Positions 22,789-30,020 of a DNA stretch of 39,701 bases are shown one piece after another (position 1 is the stretch's first letter; each line of letters begins with the position of its first letter). The translations under genes were made by a program, and so were the position numbers. The stretch spans positions 1 to 39,701 of IMG/VR virus record IMGVR_UViG_3300036817_000169. One strand, given 5' to 3'. Under the pieces are notes generated by a model. The model was not told where the DNA came from. It saw only the letters and a program-made list of their open reading frames with translations, and ran no database searches. This DNA is from a virus.

Positions 22789-23581
22789 TGCGCGCCCTTT
22801 TCTCGGCCTTGGCGAGGTCGAGGACCTCCTTGGCCCGCGTGAACTGATCCAGGTTCATCTCGACGATCTCGTCGACGCCGACGAGCTTCAAGAGCGTCGC
22901 CTGCGAGCGACCGCTATCCTCGATGAGCTTTTGCATCTCGTTGACCTGTTCGACGCTGATCTTCGGCGATGAGCCGCCAGCGCCGCGCCCATCGTCATCG
23001 ACGGCGGCGGCGAGGCCGATCGCGGCGCGCAGCGAATAGCGTTGCAAGTAGGTCAAGGCGCTGCCGAGCGCCTGCACCATCGACATGCCGGTCGAGCCTG
23101 GGTCGACCTTGCCTTCAAGATTGGTGCGCTCGGAGTAGCCGTCGGCATGGCTGACGACGCAGCTCACCTTCACCTGATCGCCGGTCTGCGCGACGCTGAA
23201 ACGGTAGGAGAGGCCGTGCTGTGCGAAGACGGGATCGACGACGCGCGCCACGTCGGCGAATTGCTCATAGCGGTACTTGGTGCGTGTGTTTGTTCTGGCG
23301 CTGGTGAAGTCCACATCGTGGCGCTTGATGACCGGCGAGAGTTCGCCCTTGGCCTCGCTCATCGCGGCGTTGAAGGCGCGCTCGGCGGCGCGGTCCTCCT
23401 CGGCCCGGCGCGCGGCAAGCAGGCGCTCGAACACATCGATGTTGAGGTCTTGCCGGGTGGCGAGCCGCTCGATCATGGCGAGCAGGCCACCGCCCCCGGA
23501 GGCTTGTTGAAGCTCCGAGGGCGGCGCATCAGCGGGCGACTGGTAAGGGACCGCGCCCACCGACTGTTCTTTATCGCTCAT
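22772..23581 (-). CDS. erf: ERF-family single-strand annealing protein
   Basis: A 269-residue recombination protein that pairs single DNA strands, for genome circularisation and repair. The ERF core spans about residues 55-175: FNAAMSEAKGELSPVIK, KYRYEQFADVARVVDPVFAQ, GLSYRF, and the conserved GSALTYLQRYSLRAAIGLA. It is the first gene of the long reverse operon. A good -35 box (TTGACA) lies about 46-51 nt upstream, and the three operators lie just beyond it. Working partner of the YqaJ exonuclease. Confidence 0.92.
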   Translation of the reverse strand: MSDKEQSVGAVPYQSPADAPPSELQQASGGGGLLAMIERLATRQDLNIDVFERLLAARRAEEDRAAERAFNAAMSEAKGELSPVIKRHDVDFTSARTNTRTKYRYEQFADVARVVDPVFAQHGLSYRFSVAQTGDQVKVSCVVSHADGYSERTNLEGKVDPGSTGMSMVQALGSALTYLQRYSLRAAIGLAAAVDDDGRGAGGSSPKISVEQVNEMQKLIEDSGRSQATLLKLVGVDEIVEMNLDQFTRAKEVLDLAKAEKRARNAPAG

Positions 23582-23599
23582 ATCGGGGCTCCCTCAAAG

Positions 23600-23632
23600 C
23601 GCAAAGTTGTTCCTGCGCCATCTTCATGTCAA
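23600..23632 (-). promoter_or_regulatory. Putative promoter of the recombination/lysogeny operon
   Basis: On the reverse strand a perfect TTGACA occupies 23632-23627, followed by about 17 nt and a weak -10 (CAACTT/AACTTT near 23609-23603). The start of the ERF gene is 22 nt further on. The operators lie on the upstream side of this -35 box. Confidence 0.4.
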
Positions 23633-23660
23633 GAAGTATTCGCGCTGACATCTTCGATTT

Positions 23661-23715
23661 GTTAGAGGTCTAACGCGTCCCGTTAGAGGTCTAACGGATT
23701 TGTTAGAGGTCTAAC
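23661..23715. promoter_or_regulatory. Three-copy palindromic operator GTTAGAGGTCTAAC
   Basis: Exact copies at 23661-23674, 23682-23695 and 23702-23715. Arms GTTAGA/TCTAAC are perfect inverted repeats around GG. Start-to-start distances are 21 and 20 bp, two helical turns, so bound dimers would line up on one face of the DNA. The array lies between the divergent ERF operon and the Xre regulator gene. Another exact copy is at 33960-33973. Confidence 0.85.
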
Positions 23716-23828
23716 ACCGTTACGGTACTGGCGAACCAAGAAGATGCAACGATGACATCTTTAAGATATCTCACCGCGAGCAAGATTTTGCTTGACGAAA
23801 CCAATATACTCAATCCATTTTAGGAGCC

Positions 23829-24164
23829 ATGGCAAGAGCGCCCGGTAAGACCACCAAAGAGCGATACGCCAATCGCAGGCCGAAGCGGCCGAGGCTCGAC
23901 GAGCTGATCGCGCTCCGCAAAGCCAAGTTCCCCAAGATGCAGTGCCAGGAATTCTGCAAGCTCCTCGGCATCACCCGCATGCATATGACCACCGTTGAGG
24001 TTGGCCGCCGGGAGCCGTCGCTGGAGTTGGCTTTGCGCTGGATCGAGGTCCTGGGTCCCGAGGCCAAAATCAGCATGTTCGGCCCGCTGCCGATCGCCGA
24101 AGAGCGCGTCCGCACGATCAAAAAACTGCAGAAGCTTTCGCCCGAATTCTATCAAGCAGCCTGA
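23829..24164 (+). CDS. Xre-type helix-turn-helix regulator
   Basis: A 111-residue DNA-binding protein. A basic N-terminus (residues 1-25) precedes a helix-turn-helix at about 38-70 (CQEFCKLLGITRMHMTTVEVGRREPS). TAGGAG lies just before the ATG. It is transcribed away from the ERF operon across the operator array, the usual position of a phage repressor or Cro that binds those operators. Which of the three HTH proteins in the window binds GTTAGAGGTCTAAC is not shown by the sequence. Confidence 0.8.
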   Translation: MARAPGKTTKERYANRRPKRPRLDELIALRKAKFPKMQCQEFCKLLGITRMHMTTVEVGRREPSLELALRWIEVLGPEAKISMFGPLPIAEERVRTIKKLQKLSPEFYQAA

Positions 24165-24172
24165 GGCTCCCC

Positions 24173-24742
24173 ATGGCGCGGCGACAGAAGAGCTATGCGC
24201 CATCGGAGATGTTCTGGCCGATCAGCGTCGCTCGGAACGGGAAGCCTTTCCATCATTTGGAAGGCGTGCCTTTTGGGCGCCTGACGGCAATCAGTGTTGG
24301 CCAGCCGTCGAACCAGGGCAAGACGCGGTGGGTTTGCCGATGTTCGTGCGGCGGATCGACGCTGACTACGGCATACGAGCTGATTTCCGGTCACACGCGC
24401 TCCTGCGGCTGCGAGAACGTGGAGAGGGCGACGGCCTGGGGGCGGGCCAACCGCACGCATGGTCATGCGAGGCACGGAAATCGAAGTCCCGAATACTTGA
24501 CTTGGCAAGCGATGCATCAACGTTGCTACAAGCCAAAAACACGCAGTTTTGAGTATTATGGCGGGCGCGGCATCGCTGTCTGCGAACGCTGGAAATCGTT
24601 CGAGAATTTCCTGGCCGATATGGGCGAGCGACCGGCGGATAAGACGCTCGATCGCATCGACAGCAATAGCCACTACGAGCCTCAGAACTGCCGCTGGGCG
24701 ACTGGATCGGAACAACGATTGAACCAGCGGGGGCATCCTTAA
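24173..24742 (+). CDS. Homing-type endonuclease with zinc ribbon
   Basis: A 189-residue protein. The N-terminal part has a zinc ribbon (WVCRCSCGG, then HTRSCGCE), and the C-terminal part has the signature YYGGRGIAVCERWKSFENF, then LDRIDSNSHYEPQNCRWAT, known to me from many free-standing phage endonuclease-like genes. Lower-GC codon use than its neighbours fits a recent arrival. It is inserted between the Xre regulator and the VRR-NUC gene. Confidence 0.72.
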   Translation: MARRQKSYAPSEMFWPISVARNGKPFHHLEGVPFGRLTAISVGQPSNQGKTRWVCRCSCGGSTLTTAYELISGHTRSCGCENVERATAWGRANRTHGHARHGNRSPEYLTWQAMHQRCYKPKTRSFEYYGGRGIAVCERWKSFENFLADMGERPADKTLDRIDSNSHYEPQNCRWATGSEQRLNQRGHP

Positions 24743-25099
24743 ATGCCGCGCCGCGCACCTACTCCTCTCGAAATCGAAATTCAACGAGCGGTCTTAGAGC
24801 ATTGGCTGATGCTCGGCGAACCCTTCACCCTGGTCGCCGCGATCCCCAACGCCTTCGCCCATGGCCAGCCAGGACTGACCAAGGGCCTCGCCGATCTGAT
24901 GGTGCTGACGCCGCGCATCCGCGTCGGCTTCATGGAGCTGAAGCGCGACGAACGCTCTAAGCGCACGGACGAGCAGATGGAGTTCGGGCGGTTGTGCATG
25001 GGCCTCGGCGTCGCCTACGCCATCTGCGTCGGCCGCGACGAGCCGATCCGCGTGCTTGAGGCCTGGGGCGCCGTCAAACGACAGGCGAGCGCGGCATGA
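24743..25099 (+). CDS. VRR-NUC domain nuclease
   Basis: A 118-residue PD-(D/E)xK nuclease of the VRR-NUC family: Asp51 in KGLADLMVL, Glu65-x-Lys67 in FMELKRDE and Gln78 in DEQMEFG form the active site. Stand-alone VRR-NUC proteins of this size cut branched DNA such as Holliday junctions, which would suit the ERF/YqaJ recombination system. It starts directly after the preceding stop codon and overlaps the next gene by 4 nt. Confidence 0.88.
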   Translation: MPRRAPTPLEIEIQRAVLEHWLMLGEPFTLVAAIPNAFAHGQPGLTKGLADLMVLTPRIRVGFMELKRDERSKRTDEQMEFGRLCMGLGVAYAICVGRDEPIRVLEAWGAVKRQASAA

Positions 25100-25617
25100 G
25101 CGACAGCGACATCGTCCCCCTGATTGAGCGGCCGGAGCAGGATGCGCAGTTCGTCGCCCGCCTGAAGAAGTCCAGCGGGCCTGTGTTCGCGGCTGCGCGC
25201 TACCTGCACGCGCTCGGCGACCTGGAGATCTATATCGGCCCGCAGCGCATCCGCCCGTCTTTCGCCGACCGCGAAGACTATCGCGACGACGGCGACATGA
25301 GGGTGCGCAAAGTCGGCCGGGAACGCTGGATGAAGGTCGAGGCCAAGGGGCGCACGTTCAGCTTCACCTGCGCCGAGGATTTCCCCCATCCAACGTTCTA
25401 CATGGAGCGGCCCAATCGGATCGCCAGGAACGGCGTGGCCTACGCCTATTTCGTGGTCAACCAGGAGTTGACCCACGCCGCCGTGATCTATGGCGCGACG
25501 AGCCCGCAATGGATCGGCCCCACGTCGTTCTTCGATCGTAGCGTCGGCTATCAGTGCCAGACCATGGAATGCCCGGTCGAGCTGGCCAAGTTCGTCAGCC
25601 TCTCGGTGGACGAATGA
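25096..25617 (+). CDS. Hypothetical protein of the recombination region
   Basis: A 173-residue alpha/beta protein, ATGA-coupled to the VRR-NUC gene. There is an E-x-K pair (KVEAKGR, about residues 81-87) and a Cys-containing core (FTCAEDFPHPTFYMER, later GYQCQTMECP). The E-x-K could be part of a nuclease site, but the matching upstream Asp is not clear. No family recognised. The tight coupling suggests a joint role in DNA processing. Confidence 0.65.
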   Translation: MSDSDIVPLIERPEQDAQFVARLKKSSGPVFAAARYLHALGDLEIYIGPQRIRPSFADREDYRDDGDMRVRKVGRERWMKVEAKGRTFSFTCAEDFPHPTFYMERPNRIARNGVAYAYFVVNQELTHAAVIYGATSPQWIGPTSFFDRSVGYQCQTMECPVELAKFVSLSVDE

Positions 25618-26123
25618 CCAAGGTTTATGAGGGAGACGCTGTGACGTGAACCTGAGCGGGCCATTTGGCCGACGCCCGCTCAGGCCCAGGTTGGATGAGG
25701 GTTTGCAATCTCCTCATTCAGGCCAATAGCAGAAACGTTCAACGTTTTGAAGACGCAACTCTTCAGAGCGCAGGATATTTCCGCGCCAACATAGCGAGCC
25801 CCCCGTTGGGGCCGATCCCTGGGACGTAAGACCAGGGTGGAGCAAAAGCGCACATGTGACGCTGGGGGACACCACCAGCACGTGACGCAGGGTTGGTGGA
25901 TCAGCTCTGCGTCGCCGCCGTCAGAACGAAGCAGCAGTTAGCGCCAGACCGGCTGACCTGGGCGCGCTCCGAAAGGAAAGACTGCCGATCCACTGCGCTC
26001 TGCGCGGGCTCGTCCCAAGGTTCAGAGCCGCTTCGCTCCAGCGATGGGCGAAGTGCGCCCCCGCCTCGGCTGAACCCAGGTTCAGGACCGCCCCTGCGGG
26101 CCGGAAAAGGGAGCGAAAAGAGA
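25618..26123 (+). other. Structured non-coding stretch, possible ncRNA or control region
   Basis: About 500 nt without a convincing gene. It contains a perfect 10-bp inverted repeat (CCTGAGCGGG/CCCGCTCAGG at 25651-25660/25675-25684), the direct repeat AACGTTcAACGTT near 25736-25748, GTGACG three times, a pair of related segments with GTGACGC and GGG near 25855-25895, and two related CCCA(A)GGTTCAG blocks near 26015 and 26075. The density of repeats suggests folded RNA or protein-binding DNA. I do not recognise a known RNA family. Confidence 0.45.
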
Positions 26124-26582
26124 ATGACTGAACCAGACCCAATGGTGGTCGAGCTGCTTCGCCGCGATGCGTTCGACGAGCTGGGGCGCGTAGCGATGCT
26201 GGCCGAGGATTACGCGCTGAAATTGTTCGACGCGACCGAGCAGCGCAATCCGATGGCGGTCGCCGGGCGGCTGCAGCAGCTGCGCTTCTGCACGCTGGCG
26301 ATGATCCAGACCTTCAACCTGTTTTTGAGGACGCCGCATGGTCAAGACGTGGCCAAAGAAGACGGACCATCGCGTGCCGATCACGCGGATCAGCGATCCG
26401 GCGATGGAGTGGCACGAGGTGAACCTGAACGACCTCCTGGGCTGCGCCCGGCGGGAGCTGTCGTTCCGGCAATGGGTCTATCCGAGACGGGTCAACGAGG
26501 GGAAGATGACCGAGGAGAAGGCCGAGCGGGAGATCGCGCTGCAGCGGACGCTGGTGGAGTTCCTGGTGCATTGCGTGTTTAA
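26124..26582 (+). CDS. Small hypothetical protein with probable shifted C-terminus
   Basis: The first 68 codons (MTEPDPMVVELLRRDAFDEL through FNLF) look like a real helical protein and have GGGAG upstream. After the T5 run at 26322-26326 the frame continues for 85 low-complexity residues overlapping the real gene at 26338. One base fewer in the T-run would give a stop at 26326 and a 67-residue protein, followed by a normal ribosome site for the next gene. I suspect a one-base insertion, a sequencing error, or +1 slippage; the true end is uncertain. Confidence 0.5.
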   Translation: MTEPDPMVVELLRRDAFDELGRVAMLAEDYALKLFDATEQRNPMAVAGRLQQLRFCTLAMIQTFNLFLRTPHGQDVAKEDGPSRADHADQRSGDGVARGEPERPPGLRPAGAVVPAMGLSETGQRGEDDRGEGRAGDRAAADAGGVPGALRV

Positions 26583-26619
26583 GGCGGTGACGCGCAATCG
26601 TGAACGGCCGCTTGCTTAA
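26338..26619 (+). CDS. Small hypothetical protein
   Basis: A 93-residue protein with GAGGA before ATG 26338 and strong GC-ending codon use, so I take this frame as the coding one here. Composition is charged and helical (MEWHEVNLNDLLGCARREL, EEKAEREIALQRTLVEFLV). No family recognised. It converges on, and overlaps by 4 nt, the gene on the other strand. Confidence 0.65.
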   Translation: MVKTWPKKTDHRVPITRISDPAMEWHEVNLNDLLGCARRELSFRQWVYPRRVNEGKMTEEKAEREIALQRTLVEFLVHCVFKAVTRNRERPLA

Positions 26620-26816
26620 GCGCGTTCGCGCTTGTCCCTGGCCTTGGCGCGGGCCGCCGGGGTCATGTTTCCCCTTCGAATGCCCTGCTTGGTCGCCTTC
26701 AAAGTTCCGGCTTTGAGATTGCCCGCCTTCTGCATCGCCGAGACGCCGACGGCGTAGGGGTTGGCGACGCCCTTGGCCTTGAGCTGACGGACGACGCGGT
26801 CGAGGATCTTCGGCAT
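26616..26816 (-). CDS. Small basic conserved phage protein
   Basis: A 66-residue Lys/Arg-rich protein (MPKILDRVVRQLKAKG, then MQKAGNLKAGTLKATKQG, then MTPAARAKARDKRERA). I recall proteins of just this pattern in many phages, usually near structural genes; no function is known. A nucleic-acid-binding or internal head protein is plausible. The start immediately follows the stop of the upstream gene. Confidence 0.7.
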   Translation of the reverse strand: MPKILDRVVRQLKAKGVANPYAVGVSAMQKAGNLKAGTLKATKQGIRRGNMTPAARAKARDKRERA

Positions 26817-27851
26817 CTATCGACTGCCTTGCAGGGTGTTCCACCATTGCGGTCTATGGATCGCGGGGGTGAGCCCGCGCACCTGGGAGGGGTTGAACTG
26901 GTTCGTCGGCAAGCCGCTTGGCGTGGTCGCGCCGCCGGTCAGGCTCTTCAGCCAGTTGGGGTTCTTGACCGCGTTGGCGAGCGCGCCGGTCCCGCCCTGG
27001 CCGATTGGATTGCTGCCGCCGGTCTGGCCCGGCTGGGAATTGTCGAAGGTGGTGTCGTCGAGCTGGCTGAAGTCTGGCGTTCCGGCCCAATTGCCGCCCC
27101 GTTGGGCCGCCATCGGGCCAGGGACTGGGGGCGTCTGCGATGGCGCTCCCTGAGGCGCGCCTTGGCCAGCCGGTTGGCCGCCGCCGAACAGGTTCATGTT
27201 GCCGAGGTTGGCGGCGGTGATCATTGGCGCCGAACCAGGACCGCGTTGCGCGGTTCCGTAGGGCATGGCGCTGAAGTTCGAGGCTGCCGGGCCGCCGCCC
27301 ATGGGAGCGCCTCGGTTGGCGCTGGTTGCGCCGCCGCTGAGAACGCCGGGCGCGGCCGGGCTCGACACGGTCTGCGCGGCCGCGCCCGGCGCGTTGGGAT
27401 TGACCGGCCGTGGCGGCGGCGTTGCGGTGGGGCCGTTCCAGGGCATGGGCGTGTTGCTGCCGCCTGGGAACCATGATGGTCCTGCGCCGGAGCCCTGGCC
27501 GGGGAATGGCGGGTTGGCGACGCCTCTGGCCTGGGGCAGCGCCCCCTGGCCGGGCGGGGCCATGGTGACGCTGTCGGCTGCGCCGGAGTTCAACGGAACC
27601 GGCCCCACGTTCCCTGGCCCAGGCCCATTGGCTGGCGGCGGGTTGGAGAAGTTGTTCATGGGGGGATGCAGGGCGGCTTGGCTATTGTTGAGGTCAGGAT
27701 GCAACGTCGAGGCCTGGGCCGAGCTGGGGCCGAACATCGAGGCGAGGTAGTTGAGCCAGCTGCTGGAGCCGCCATAGCCCGGCGGCAGTTGCGGCTGTCC
27801 ATTCGACGAGCCTCCCCATGGCAGGGTCGGGGTGAGGTCGGTGACGCCCAT
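26817..27851 (-). CDS. Pro/Gly/Asn-rich putative structural protein
   Basis: A 344-residue low-complexity protein from ATG 27851, overlapping the previous stop. It is Pro-, Gly-, Asn- and Gln-rich throughout (PPANGPGPGNVGPVPLNSG and similar), with a Trp-containing C-terminus (HRPQWWNTLQGSR). It has the style of the virion proteins at 12.7-15.9 kb but lies on the other strand, linked to an Ig-like protein. Probably a structural or surface protein; no enzyme motif. Confidence 0.65.
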   Translation of the reverse strand: MGVTDLTPTLPWGGSSNGQPQLPPGYGGSSSWLNYLASMFGPSSAQASTLHPDLNNSQAALHPPMNNFSNPPPANGPGPGNVGPVPLNSGAADSVTMAPPGQGALPQARGVANPPFPGQGSGAGPSWFPGGSNTPMPWNGPTATPPPRPVNPNAPGAAAQTVSSPAAPGVLSGGATSANRGAPMGGGPAASNFSAMPYGTAQRGPGSAPMITAANLGNMNLFGGGQPAGQGAPQGAPSQTPPVPGPMAAQRGGNWAGTPDFSQLDDTTFDNSQPGQTGGSNPIGQGGTGALANAVKNPNWLKSLTGGATTPSGLPTNQFNPSQVRGLTPAIHRPQWWNTLQGSR

Positions 27852-28438
27852 CAGCGTGTCTCCGTAATCGGTCCGACGGCCTCTGCGTCGGCGTAGCTGG
27901 ATCCGGCGGCGTTGAATGCGGTGACCCGGCAGGTGATCTGCTTGCCGACATCGCCCTCGTACAGCGGCAGGGTTGGCGCGTTGAGGCCGATTTCCGAGCT
28001 GGCGACGTGGCGCCATGCATAATCGTAGCGCGTCGGGGCGTAGCTCCAGAGGCCGGTCGAGCAGGTGAGCGTATCGCCGACGGCGGTCCCGCCTGTGATC
28101 TCAGGCCTGTCGGTGTTGAGAGGCGGCAGGAGGTCCTCGCCGCCGCCGTCCTCGCCTGACAGCTCTTGCAGGATATCGCCCATCACCGCTGCGCCAGGAT
28201 CGGCGCGGCCTTTGTTGACGAGGATGAGCAGCTCCCGCTCCAGGTCGTTCTTGGCCTCGGAGGGCATGAGGCCCTTGGCGGGCGTCATTAGCGCGATCGG
28301 CTGCGTGGTCTTGGTGTCGGCCGCGACCTTGGCCCCGATGTCGGCGAAGGTCCCGGTGATGTCGTCGGGCGGCATCGCGTCGTGGAAGTGTTTGCGCGCC
28401 AGGAGCTTGGCTGCGCCTGTGAACTCCTCGGCGCGCAT
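27851..28438 (-). CDS. Protein with C-terminal Ig-like domain
   Basis: A 195-residue protein. The N-terminal half (1-105) is helical and acidic. The C-terminal half (about 107-195) has the pattern of bacterial/phage Ig-like repeats: RPEITGGTAVGDTLTCSTGL, W, YDYAWR, YEGDVGKQITCRVTAFNAAG, and a final Pro-Ile. Such domains decorate capsids and tails and bind sugars weakly. It sits between two Pro-rich proteins, so this trio may be a virion decoration module transcribed opposite to the main structural operon. That role is inference. Confidence 0.75.
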   Translation of the reverse strand: MRAEEFTGAAKLLARKHFHDAMPPDDITGTFADIGAKVAADTKTTQPIALMTPAKGLMPSEAKNDLERELLILVNKGRADPGAAVMGDILQELSGEDGGGEDLLPPLNTDRPEITGGTAVGDTLTCSTGLWSYAPTRYDYAWRHVASSEIGLNAPTLPLYEGDVGKQITCRVTAFNAAGSSYADAEAVGPITETR

Positions 28439-28441
28439 CGA

Positions 28442-29086
28442 TCAGCTCCGCTTGGTTGGCGGGACGACGCCTGGGACCTGCTTGTTGTGACCTTCGCCCT
28501 GACTGACGAAGGCGCCGCCGCCGGAGAGGGCGTGCTGGTCGAAGGTGGGTCTGTCGTCGTCGGGGCGTCGATCGATGGCGTCCTCGTAGGCCGCCATGCC
28601 GTGCGCCTCGATCCAGGCCGATCGGGCGCGTTGCTCCTCGACGATGGTCATGCCGTCGCCACGATAGCCCTCAGGCGGCTTTTCGGTGCGCGGATCGATG
28701 GCGGGCTCGATCTTCCATTCCGGCCCCTGGCGGGCTTCCTTGGCGCTCCTGGGGTCATCCCAGTTCGGCGGGCCGCGCTGCAGGTCGAACTTGACCGACT
28801 GCGGATCGTGCGGGTCTTTGGGTCTGGCGCCGATCGGCAGCGGCTCTTCGGTGCGGCCGTGGGCTTCCTTGGCCGCATGCGGATCGTGGTGCGAAGGGTC
28901 TGGCCGCGCCACTTCCGGCGGATCCTGGGGCGAAGCTTGTTGAGGCGGCGGCTTATGGCCGGGCTGCGGCTCCTGCGGCGCTGGCTGCGGATGCGCCTTC
29001 GACGGCTGCGGATGGGCTTTGGACGGCTGGGGCGGGGGTTGCGGCCGGGCTGGCGGCTTGGGCGCGGGGTGCGGCTGGTTGGGCAT
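28442..29086 (-). CDS. Pro/His-rich repetitive protein
   Basis: A 214-residue protein. ATG 29086 is chosen for its AGGAG; the longer TTG start has none. Residues 1-75 are Pro/Gln/His/Ala repeats (SKAHPQPSKAHPQP), followed by charged repeats (HDPHAAKEAHG, DDPRSAKEARQG). It appears disordered. It begins the three-gene Pro-rich/Ig-like unit, downstream of a terminator that insulates it from the gene at 29209. Confidence 0.62.
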   Translation of the reverse strand: MPNQPHPAPKPPARPQPPPQPSKAHPQPSKAHPQPAPQEPQPGHKPPPQQASPQDPPEVARPDPSHHDPHAAKEAHGRTEEPLPIGARPKDPHDPQSVKFDLQRGPPNWDDPRSAKEARQGPEWKIEPAIDPRTEKPPEGYRGDGMTIVEEQRARSAWIEAHGMAAYEDAIDRRPDDDRPTFDQHALSGGGAFVSQGEGHNKQVPGVVPPTKRS

Positions 29087-29148
29087 CGGGATCAGCTCCT
29101 GTTCAGGAACGCTGAACCTTTTAGCACGAAAACGGCTCAAACAAAGAA

Positions 29149-29173
29149 CAGGCCGGGTGGAGAACCCGGCCTG
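29149..29173 (-). terminator. Intrinsic terminator after the 29209-29748 gene
   Basis: Perfect 10-bp stem CAGGCCGGGT/ACCCGGCCTG (29149-29158/29164-29173) with a 5-nt loop. On the reverse strand the stem is followed by a T-rich stretch (TTCTTTGTTTG), as expected for a Rho-independent terminator. Confidence 0.8.
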
Positions 29174-29208
29174 GAGGTGAACGTCAATGATCCCGACACG
29201 AGGCGAGC

Positions 29209-29748
29209 CTAGTCGGCTTCGGCCTCGTTGTCATCCGGCTTGGCTGCCGAGGCTTCGGTGCGCTCAACCGCGTCGGCCACTCCCCGCCATCGCGGGCTCT
29301 GCTCGTTCTCGATTGCGGCTTCGGCGCGTTCGAGCGCGTCGGCGAGCTTCTGCCATCGTTCGCCCGGTTTGCGCTGGGCTGCGCGTTTAAGCGCGGTGAG
29401 CAGCGCCTCCGGCTCGTCCAGGTCGATCAGGTGTTGAACCGTCTCTCGCATCTGTTCCATGATTTGCTCCTTGCCTCGCCGCACGGCGTAGAGGAACGCC
29501 TGCCCTGGCTCAACGCTCAAGTCGCCTGCATGGGCGCCGCCGGTCCATCTGAGGTCGTCGCCTTCGATGAGTTCGTCGGTCAGTGTGAGGCCGCGCTCGA
29601 TGATCAGGTCGTCATGGCGTTCGCCCAGCTCGAACAGGTCGAGCTGATCGCGGTAGACTTCCAATTGTCGTTTGAGGCTATCGTCGTCGTCGTCGCGGGC
29701 GAGCGCCCACAGGACGTTGTCGCAATATGCGATTGCGTAGGTGGTCAT
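29209..29748 (-). CDS. Acidic hypothetical protein
   Basis: A 179-residue acidic protein with an AACTGGTAAGGGAA element ending 7 nt before the ATG. The C-terminal half has two related helices (WQKLADALERAEAA and WRGVADAVERTEAS). It has its own leader element and terminator, so it looks like a single-gene transcription unit. No family recognised. Acidic DNA-mimic proteins can inhibit host nucleases, but nothing here proves that. Confidence 0.65.
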   Translation of the reverse strand: MTTYAIAYCDNVLWALARDDDDDSLKRQLEVYRDQLDLFELGERHDDLIIERGLTLTDELIEGDDLRWTGGAHAGDLSVEPGQAFLYAVRRGKEQIMEQMRETVQHLIDLDEPEALLTALKRAAQRKPGERWQKLADALERAEAAIENEQSPRWRGVADAVERTEASAAKPDDNEAEAD

Positions 29749-29755
29749 CGGTGTA

Positions 29756-29769
29756 TTCCCTTACCAGTT
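29756..29769 (-). promoter_or_regulatory. Repeated start-codon element AACTGGTAAGGGAA, copy 3
   Basis: Exact third copy of the element, ending 7 nt before the ATG at 29748 on the reverse strand. Confidence 0.6.
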
Positions 29770-29809
29770 ACAACCCTTTCATGTAGCTACTGGCTTGGGA
29801 GGATGCAAC

Positions 29810-29846
29810 GCCGAACGGTTCATCGCGTGCGCTCGAACCGTTCGGC
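29810..29846 (-). other. 12-bp hairpin spanning a stop codon
   Basis: GCCGAACGGTTC (29810-29821) and GAACCGTTCGGC (29835-29846) are exact reverse complements; the stop codon of the reverse-strand gene at 29820 lies at the base of the loop. No T-run follows on the reverse strand, so it may protect the mRNA end or assist Rho-type termination. Confidence 0.6.
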
Positions 29847-30020
29847 TTCCAGGGCGTCCAGGCGGCGTTCGATCTCGGTCTGGCGCTTGATCACCCCGCT
29901 GAGGTCGGAGATGGCGAGGCGGATGGTCGTCTCCAGCCGCATGATGACGTAGATCAGCGCGCCGCTTGAGATCATGATGCCCACGGTCTGGACCGCGTCG
30001 ATGAACTGATCGGCTCTCAT
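29820..30020 (-). CDS. Small membrane protein with coiled coil
   Basis: A 66-residue protein with one predicted membrane helix (VQTVGIMISSGALIYVIMR, about residues 10-28) and a charged coiled-coil tail (KRQTEIERRLDALEAERF). The ATG overlaps the upstream stop (ATGA). The plan resembles small phage holin-like or superinfection-exclusion membrane proteins; not decidable from sequence. Confidence 0.65.
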   Translation of the reverse strand: MRADQFIDAVQTVGIMISSGALIYVIMRLETTIRLAISDLSGVIKRQTEIERRLDALEAERFERTR

